27,922 nucleotides of DNA from an uncultured Parabacteroides sp. (lineage in GTDB: Bacteria > Bacteroidota > Bacteroidia > Bacteroidales > Tannerellaceae). Location of the stretch: positions 1-27,922 of the forward strand of contig CAKVBA010000036.1 of the NCBI GenBank assembly GCA_934725305.1, given 5' to 3'. Both the position numbers and the translations under genes were made by a program. Positions 22,409 through 27,922 of the stretch are shown one piece after another (position 1 is the stretch's first letter; each line of letters opens with the position of its first letter). Under the pieces are notes generated by a model that worked only from the letters and a program-made list of their open reading frames with translations, was not told where the DNA came from and ran no database searches.

Positions 22409-24847
22409 ATGAAAGTATTAAAATTCGGCGGAACATCCGTAGGTTCCGTGAATAGTATTTTAAGTGTAAAAAGAATTGTTGAGGCTATTGACGAGCCGGT
22501 AATCGTTGTTGTATCTGCTTTGGGCGGAATCACTGATAAACTAATCCACACATCAACCATGGCTGCTGCTGGCGACCTGGCTTATGAAAAGGAGCTTTCC
22601 GAAATTATCGCACGCCATTTAGATGTTATCGAAGGTGTTATTCCGAATCCGGCACTTCGTAATGAGGTACAGAAAAATGCCATGAGACTGTTGGAAGAGC
22701 TTTCCAACATCTACAAAGGTGTTTATCTGATCAATGACCTCTCTGCCAAAACTTCTGATACCATTGTCAGCTATGGTGAACGCTTATCATCGCTGATTGT
22801 TTCCAATGTAATCAAAGACGCACAGCTGTTCGACTCTCGTAAGTTTATCAAGACGGTCAAGCAGTTCAACAAACATATTGTCGATTTCGAACTGAGCAAC
22901 AGACTGATTAAAGAGACATTCTGTCCGCTGCCAAAAGTGTCACTCGTGCCGGGTTTCATCTCTTCCAGTGTAGAAGGTGAAGTAACCAATCTGGGACGTG
23001 GCGGTTCCGACTATACAGCCTCTATCTTGGCGACAGCTTTGGATGCCAACGTATTGGAGATATGGACAGACGTAGATGGCTTTATGACTGCCGACCCACG
23101 TGTGATCAGCGAAGCCTACGTGATCGACCGACTCACCTTCACCGAAGCGATGGAGCTTTGTAACTTTGGTGCCAAGGTGATCTATCCGCCAACCATCTAT
23201 CCGGTTTATCATAAGAATATTCCTATTCGTATCCTCAACACCTTCAACCCCACTGCGCCGGGAACCTATATCTCTCGCGAGAAGGTGAAGGAAGAGGGCA
23301 AAGCCATTATTAAAGGTATTTCTTCCATCAACGATACCTGTCTGATTACGGTACAAGGTTTGGGTATGGTGGGCGTCATTGGTGTGAACTACCGTATCTT
23401 TAAGACATTGGCCAAGAATGGCATCAGCGTCTTTATGGTATCACAAGCCAGCTCTGAGAACAACACCACTTTTGCCGTGCGTAATGCCGATGCCGACTTG
23501 GCAGTCAAGGTGCTGGATGAAGAGTTTGCTCTGGAACGTGCACAGGGCGACATGAGTGATACGGTTGCAGAGAAAGACTTGGCTACTGTGGCTATCGTGG
23601 GTGAGAACATGAAGCGTACACCGGGTATTGCCGGCAAACTGTTCGGCACATTGGGCCGTGCCGGTATCAGTGTCATCGCTTGTGCTCAGGGTGCTTCCGA
23701 GACTAACATCTCATTTGTTATCAAGCAGAAGTCGCTACGCAAAGCGTTACACTCTATTCACGACTCCTTTTTTCTATCAGAATATAAAGTGTTGAACCTG
23801 TTCGTTGCCGGAGTGGGAACAGTCGGCAGCAACCTGATTGAGCAGATTCGTGTGCAGCAGCCCAAGCTGATGACTCAAAACGAGCTAAAGCTCAATATCG
23901 TGGGCATCTCCAATTCAAAGAAAGCGCTCTTCTGCCGCAAAGGTCTGAATCTGGAAAACTGTATCAGCGAACTGAAAGAAAAGGGCGAATTGAGCAACCC
24001 GGAACATCTGTGCGACACCATCATCGAGATGAATATCTTCAACTCCGTGTTTGTCGATTGCACAGCCAGCAAAGAGGTGGCTCAGCTCTATGAACGACTG
24101 ATGAACAATAACATTTCAGTTGTGGCAGCCAACAAAGAAGCCGCTTCATCGGCTTACGAGACCTATGCAAAGCTGAAAGAGACGGCTCGCCATCGTGACA
24201 TCAAGTTTCTATTTGAGACCAATGTAGGTGCAGGTCTGCCCATCATCAATACGATGAACGACCTCATCAACAGTGGCGATCATATCCTGAAGCTCGCTGC
24301 TGTATTATCAGGTACATTAAATTATATCTTCAATACGATCAGCAAAGAGATTCCTTTCAGCCAAGCTATTCAGTTGGCCAAAGAGGCAGGCTATGCTGAA
24401 CCCGACCCGCGCATCGACCTGAGTGGCAAGGATGTGGTGCGCAAGCTGGTAATCTTGGCTCGCGAAGCCGGCTATCAGGTGGAACAGTCCGACGTGAAAC
24501 GCGACTTGATCTTGCCGGAGACCTACTTTGAAGGTTCATTGGAGGAATTCTGGAACAAGGTGAAAGAGCTGGATGCTCAGTTCGAAGCCAGACGTCAGGA
24601 GCTGGAGACCGAGAACAAGAAACTGCGCTTTGTGGCTACGATGGATAACGGGACCTGCTCTGTCGGACTGCAGGCCGTGGACAGCCACCATCCGTTCTAC
24701 GAATTGGAAGGAAGCAACAATATCATTATGATTTCAACGGAGAGATATCATGAATATCCCATGATCATCAAGGGCTATGGAGCCGGTGCAGACGTAACGG
24801 CAGCCGGAGTGTTTGCCGACATCATCTCGATAGCCAACATCCGATAA
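22409..24847 (+). CDS. thrA: bifunctional aspartokinase-homoserine dehydrogenase
   Basis: An 812-residue fusion for the first and third steps from aspartate to homoserine. Residues 1-300 form the aspartokinase domain with KFGGTSVGS at 5-13 and GRGGSDYTA near 195-205. Two ACT-type regulatory domains follow (about 310-455, ITVQGLGMVGV and VAIVGEN). The homoserine dehydrogenase half begins with the NAD(P)-binding GVGTVGSNL near residue 468. Its catalytic part includes GTLNYIFN and EPDPRIDLSGKDVVRK. Length matches ThrA/MetL types. It leads an operon with the next two genes (17-base gap) and is preceded by a leader peptide. The threonine-rich leader favours the ThrA name over MetL. Confidence 0.95.
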   Translation: MKVLKFGGTSVGSVNSILSVKRIVEAIDEPVIVVVSALGGITDKLIHTSTMAAAGDLAYEKELSEIIARHLDVIEGVIPNPALRNEVQKNAMRLLEELSNIYKGVYLINDLSAKTSDTIVSYGERLSSLIVSNVIKDAQLFDSRKFIKTVKQFNKHIVDFELSNRLIKETFCPLPKVSLVPGFISSSVEGEVTNLGRGGSDYTASILATALDANVLEIWTDVDGFMTADPRVISEAYVIDRLTFTEAMELCNFGAKVIYPPTIYPVYHKNIPIRILNTFNPTAPGTYISREKVKEEGKAIIKGISSINDTCLITVQGLGMVGVIGVNYRIFKTLAKNGISVFMVSQASSENNTTFAVRNADADLAVKVLDEEFALERAQGDMSDTVAEKDLATVAIVGENMKRTPGIAGKLFGTLGRAGISVIACAQGASETNISFVIKQKSLRKALHSIHDSFFLSEYKVLNLFVAGVGTVGSNLIEQIRVQQPKLMTQNELKLNIVGISNSKKALFCRKGLNLENCISELKEKGELSNPEHLCDTIIEMNIFNSVFVDCTASKEVAQLYERLMNNNISVVAANKEAASSAYETYAKLKETARHRDIKFLFETNVGAGLPIINTMNDLINSGDHILKLAAVLSGTLNYIFNTISKEIPFSQAIQLAKEAGYAEPDPRIDLSGKDVVRKLVILAREAGYQVEQSDVKRDLILPETYFEGSLEEFWNKVKELDAQFEARRQELETENKKLRFVATMDNGTCSVGLQAVDSHHPFYELEGSNNIIMISTERYHEYPMIIKGYGAGADVTAAGVFADIISIANIR

Positions 24848-24864
24848 CATTACATATATCTATT

Positions 24865-26076
24865 ATGAAACATATCATCCTTCTTGGAGACGGCATGGCC
24901 GACGAGCCCATCGAAGAGCTCGGCGGCCAAACGCCTCTACAATATGCTCACACACCTCACATGGATTGGCTGGCTGCTCATGGCGTCACCGGACAAATGA
25001 AGACTGTCGCAGATGGTTTTCACCCTGGTAGCGAAGTGGCTAATATGGCCATTTTGGGCTATGACCTGCCCAGCATTTATGAGGGACGTGGCGTATTGGA
25101 GGCTGCCAGCATTGGTGTTGACCTGCAACCGGGCGAAATGGCGCTTCGCTGTAACCTGATTTGCATAGAAGGTGATGTGTTGAAAAACCATTCGGCCGGA
25201 CATATCTCGACGGAAGAATCTGCCGAACTTATCCAGACGTTGAATGAGCAGCTTGGCTCGGACCGTGTACGTTTCCAGTTAGGTGTTTCCTACCGCCATC
25301 TGCTTATTATCCGTGGTGGCGACAAGCGTATCGACTGCACGCCGCCCCACGATGCGCCTCAACAGCCTTTCCGTCCGCTATTGGTAAAGGCTCAAGTGCC
25401 CGAAGCCAAGGAGACTGCCGACCTGCTAAACCGACTGATCTTGCAATCGCAGGCTCTCTTGCAACAGCATCCGGTCAACCAAAAGCGTATCGCCGAAGGA
25501 AAAGATCCGGCCAACAGTATCTGGCCTTGGTCTCCGGGTTATCGACCTGCCATGCAGACCATGCAACAGTTGTATGGCATCCGAAAAGGAGCCGTAATCT
25601 CGGCCGTTGATCTGGTTCGTGGCATCGGTATCTATGCCGGACTGGAAGTGATCCGTGTCAAAGGTGCAACCGGCCTATACAATACCAACTACGAGGGAAA
25701 AGCCCAAGCGGCTCTACAGGCCTTACATAAAGGATGTGACTTTGTGTTCCTCCATATCGAAGCCAGCGACGAGGCGGGCCACGAAGGTGATGTTGCCCTG
25801 AAGGTGCGCACGATTGAAAACTTCGACAAACGGATCGTAGGTGTTATCCGTGAAGCGCTGATGCAATGGGATGAACCGGTGACTATTGCCGTTTTACCCG
25901 ACCATCCGACACCTTGTGCCATCCGCACCCACACCAACACGCCGGTGCCTTTTCTGGTTTATAAACCGGGAGAAGAGTCCGACGACAGCGTTGACCATTT
26001 CGATGAGTTTGCCGTACGTAACGGAAAATATGGTCTATTGGAAAAAGATGAATTTATCAAACTGCTTTTATCATGA
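24865..26076 (+). CDS. atypical homoserine kinase (phosphoglycerate-mutase-like)
   Basis: A 403-residue protein of the alkaline-phosphatase superfamily, like cofactor-independent phosphoglycerate mutase of the ApgM type. The metal-site segments are visible: LGDGMADEP at the N-terminus, GSEVANMAILGYD near 51-63, and LPDHPTPCAIRTHT near 346-360. In Bacteroidetes lacking ThrB this family is the proposed homoserine kinase, phosphorylating homoserine to O-phosphohomoserine. Its place here, 17 bases after thrA and overlapping thrC by 4 bases, with no ThrB in the window, strongly supports that role over glycolytic mutase. The reaction is inferred from family and context. Confidence 0.88.
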   Translation: MKHIILLGDGMADEPIEELGGQTPLQYAHTPHMDWLAAHGVTGQMKTVADGFHPGSEVANMAILGYDLPSIYEGRGVLEAASIGVDLQPGEMALRCNLICIEGDVLKNHSAGHISTEESAELIQTLNEQLGSDRVRFQLGVSYRHLLIIRGGDKRIDCTPPHDAPQQPFRPLLVKAQVPEAKETADLLNRLILQSQALLQQHPVNQKRIAEGKDPANSIWPWSPGYRPAMQTMQQLYGIRKGAVISAVDLVRGIGIYAGLEVIRVKGATGLYNTNYEGKAQAALQALHKGCDFVFLHIEASDEAGHEGDVALKVRTIENFDKRIVGVIREALMQWDEPVTIAVLPDHPTPCAIRTHTNTPVPFLVYKPGEESDDSVDHFDEFAVRNGKYGLLEKDEFIKLLLS

Positions 26077-27389
26077 AGTACTACAGCACAAACCGACAAG
26101 CTCCACTTGCCACACTGGAAGAGGCCGTTGTCAAAGGTCTTGCCGGCGACAAAGGGTTATATATGCCCGAGCAGATTGGTCGGTTAGACAAAGCCGCCAT
26201 CGCCCACCTGAAGAATCTGTCGTTTCATGAAATCGCCTGTCTGGTTGCACGCGCATTCTTTGGTGAAGATATTGAACCGGACACACTGGATCACATCGTC
26301 TGCGATACGCTCTCGTTCGAGACTCCGGTTGTGCCAGTCAACGATAACATCTACAGTCTTGAACTGTTTCACGGACCCACGCTTGCCTTCAAAGATGTGG
26401 GAGCCCGCTTCATGGCCCGTCTTTTGGGCTACTTTATCCGGAAAGAGGGAACAAAAGAGGTGAATGTGTTGGTGGCTACTTCGGGCGATACCGGCAGTGC
26501 GGTAGCCAACGGCTTCTTAGGAGTTGAAGGAATCCACGTGTATGTGCTCTATCCCAAGGGAAAAGTCAGTCCCATCCAGGAGTGTCAGTTCACCACTTTG
26601 GGACAAAACATCACGGCGCTTGAGATTGACGGAACCTTCGACGACTGTCAGGCGTTGGTCAAATCGGCCTTTATGGATGAAGCGCTGACCGGCCACATGC
26701 AACTGACTTCGGCCAACTCCATCAATGTGGCACGCTTCTTGCCGCAGTCGTTCTACTACTTCAATGCTTTTGCACAGATGGATCGTATGGGTAAAGCGGA
26801 TGAACTGGTAATCTGTGTACCCAGCGGTAACTTTGGCAACATCACAGCCGGACTCTTTGCGCATCGCATGGGATTGCCCATCAAGCGTTTTGTGGCGGCC
26901 AACAACCGCAACGATGTCTTCTTGGAATATCTGAACAGCGGTATCTACACGCCGCGTCCCTCTGTTGCAACCATTGCCAATGCCATGGACGTGGGTGCAC
27001 CCAGCAACTTTGCCCGCATCCTTGATCTGTTTGGTGGAGATAATCCGAACACCCACAAAGCGATCTGCCAGCTTATCTCGGGCAGCCGCTTCTCCGACGA
27101 AGAGATTGCAGAAACTATCCGCCGTGTATTCAACGAGACGGGTTATCTGCTCGATCCGCATGGCGCTTGTGGCTATGAGGCGTTGAAGCGAAACCCGTTA
27201 TCACCCACAGAAAACGGAGTCTTCCTCGAGACAGCTCATCCGGCGAAGATCAAAGAGACCATCGACCACATCCTGAACCGTTCTATTGAGATTCCCGACC
27301 AATTGAAGGCCTTTATGCAAGGAACCAAGCAGAGCATTGAACTGGGCCGCGACTTTGATGGCTTCAAACAATTCCTCCTGGCTCAGTAA
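26073..27389 (+). CDS. thrC: threonine synthase
   Basis: A 438-residue PLP enzyme that turns O-phosphohomoserine into threonine. The N-terminus MKYYSTNRQAP fits the family. The PLP lysine lies in HGPTLAFKDVG near residue 110, and the phosphate-binding loop is SGDTGSAVANG near 146. A SGNFGNITAGLFA segment lies near 251-263. Length is normal for the ThrC1-type enzyme. The start codon overlaps the stop of the homoserine kinase gene (ATGA), so translation is probably coupled. Last gene of the threonine operon, followed by a strong hairpin. Confidence 0.96.
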   Translation: MKYYSTNRQAPLATLEEAVVKGLAGDKGLYMPEQIGRLDKAAIAHLKNLSFHEIACLVARAFFGEDIEPDTLDHIVCDTLSFETPVVPVNDNIYSLELFHGPTLAFKDVGARFMARLLGYFIRKEGTKEVNVLVATSGDTGSAVANGFLGVEGIHVYVLYPKGKVSPIQECQFTTLGQNITALEIDGTFDDCQALVKSAFMDEALTGHMQLTSANSINVARFLPQSFYYFNAFAQMDRMGKADELVICVPSGNFGNITAGLFAHRMGLPIKRFVAANNRNDVFLEYLNSGIYTPRPSVATIANAMDVGAPSNFARILDLFGGDNPNTHKAICQLISGSRFSDEEIAETIRRVFNETGYLLDPHGACGYEALKRNPLSPTENGVFLETAHPAKIKETIDHILNRSIEIPDQLKAFMQGTKQSIELGRDFDGFKQFLLAQ

Positions 27390-27455
27390 CAAGCAGGCTC
27401 TGCTCTGATGAAAACAGAAACGCACGGTTTGAAACAAATCTCATTCAGCGTGAAA

Positions 27456-27515
27456 AACATCGGACTACGCAGTCAGATAAATCAACGATTCATCTGACTG
27501 ACGTAATCCGATGTT
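27456..27515 (+). terminator. threonine operon terminator hairpin
   Basis: AACATCGGA (27456-27464) pairs with TCCGATGTT (27507-27515), and inside it CAGTCAGAT (27470-27478) pairs with ATCTGACTG (27492-27500). It lies 66 bases after the thrC stop. The T run is poor (ATCTTA). Confidence 0.7.
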
Positions 27516-27572
27516 ATCTTACATCAATAAGCAGAGCAATGATCAATCAACAGCCTAGGCCTCCTGACTTCG

Positions 27573-27922
27573 TCAACGCGTACCGCAAAAATCATCAGCG
27601 AACCAAGGAGCGATACGTTGATGCCGTTTCATCAGCATAGTCCTATTGATAATCTGCTTGCTTTGGGGCAATGTCATCTGTATTGTCACGACTGTTTGGA
27701 CAAAAGCGAGAAACTTGTCCACACTCATATTTATATCGGATAGTTTCAACAGACGTTCCAATTCCTTGTAAACTTTTAAGGCCACGAAGCAGATACATCT
27801 ATTTCTTCTTGATGACGCGCTATACCATAGAGGTAAGCACCTTATAATAGGGATAGTCATTTAATTCCTTCAATCTGAGTTAACCGGCAGACGTTCCCGT
27901 ATTTTCCCGATTAAACTCATCG
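27573..27922 (-). pseudogene. decayed IS4-superfamily transposase, C-terminal fragment
   Basis: The readable frame covers 27860-27573 and resembles the C-terminus of DDE transposases of the IS1634/IS4 type: CICFVALKVYKELERLLK, then SVDKFLAFVQTVVTIQ, then IAPWFADDF near the end. Upstream toward the window edge the frame is broken by stops and shifts (for example a TAG and TAA in the neighbouring frame that would carry the preceding segment). The catalytic part is not in the window. No terminal inverted repeat is identified. An old, inactive insertion-sequence remnant. Confidence 0.65.

Noticed and set aside
27573..27860. The frame as an intact small gene
   Set aside because: It matches only the end of a transposase and the expected upstream part is broken by stops and shifts.

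Overview
The window looks like chromosome of a Bacteroidales bacterium of the Bacteroides/Parabacteroides group. Three things point there. Several genes are preceded by the Bacteroidetes -33/-7 promoter pattern (TTG, about 20 bases, TAnnTTTG). The protein families are typical of the order: a DUF4369-TlpA lipoprotein, a GGGtGRT protein, a threonine operon with the atypical homoserine kinase, and PcfK/PcfJ/ArdA genes. Ribosome binding sites are weak. I cannot fix the genus from sequence alone; Parabacteroides is my guess.

Layout. Positions 1-3240 hold a minus-strand fragment of an integrative/conjugative element (PcfJ-like, ArdA-like, PcfK-like, two small proteins), cut by the left edge. From 3.3 to 13.3 kb comes core chromosome: yebC and pheT on the minus strand, divergent trmD, a surface lipoprotein, a ferredoxin-nitroreductase, a TlpA-like lipoprotein, and a compact operon of NifU-like scaffold, small membrane protein and GGGtGRT protein. 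From about 13.4 to 18.3 kb there is an AT-rich accessory island. It holds a frameshifted kinase-like gene flanked by a direct repeat of the GGGtGRT gene's 3' end, then a row of small unknown genes whose products start MG(L/F/W)F and alternate with tiny membrane proteins, a lipoprotein derived from an FtsI-type transpeptidase that has lost its catalytic serine and lysine, and an anchored protein of unknown function. From 18.9 to 22 kb a minus-strand operon encodes CutC, a zinc-ribbon/FHA protein and a TPR protein with an apparently dead trypsin-like domain. From 22.1 to 27.5 kb lies the threonine operon (bifunctional aspartokinase-homoserine dehydrogenase, atypical homoserine kinase, threonine synthase), preceded by a 20-codon leader peptide and attenuator-like hairpins. 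The right edge holds a decayed transposase fragment.

How the genes work together. The clearest pathway is aspartate to threonine: three consecutive genes cover aspartate phosphorylation, homoserine formation, homoserine phosphorylation and threonine synthesis, and a Thr-rich leader offers feedback control. The aspartate-semialdehyde dehydrogenase step is not in the window. The scaffold and GGGtGRT genes form a conserved iron-sulfur-related unit of unknown exact role.

The most promising places for something undescribed are the small-gene cassettes with a duplicated leader at 15.1-18.3 kb, the inactive-looking transpeptidase lipoprotein inside them, and a family of short intergenic palindromes with variable arms found at several gene ends (3.47, 7.99, 13.3, 14.45 and 18.47 kb), two of them followed by a related element of about 115 bases.
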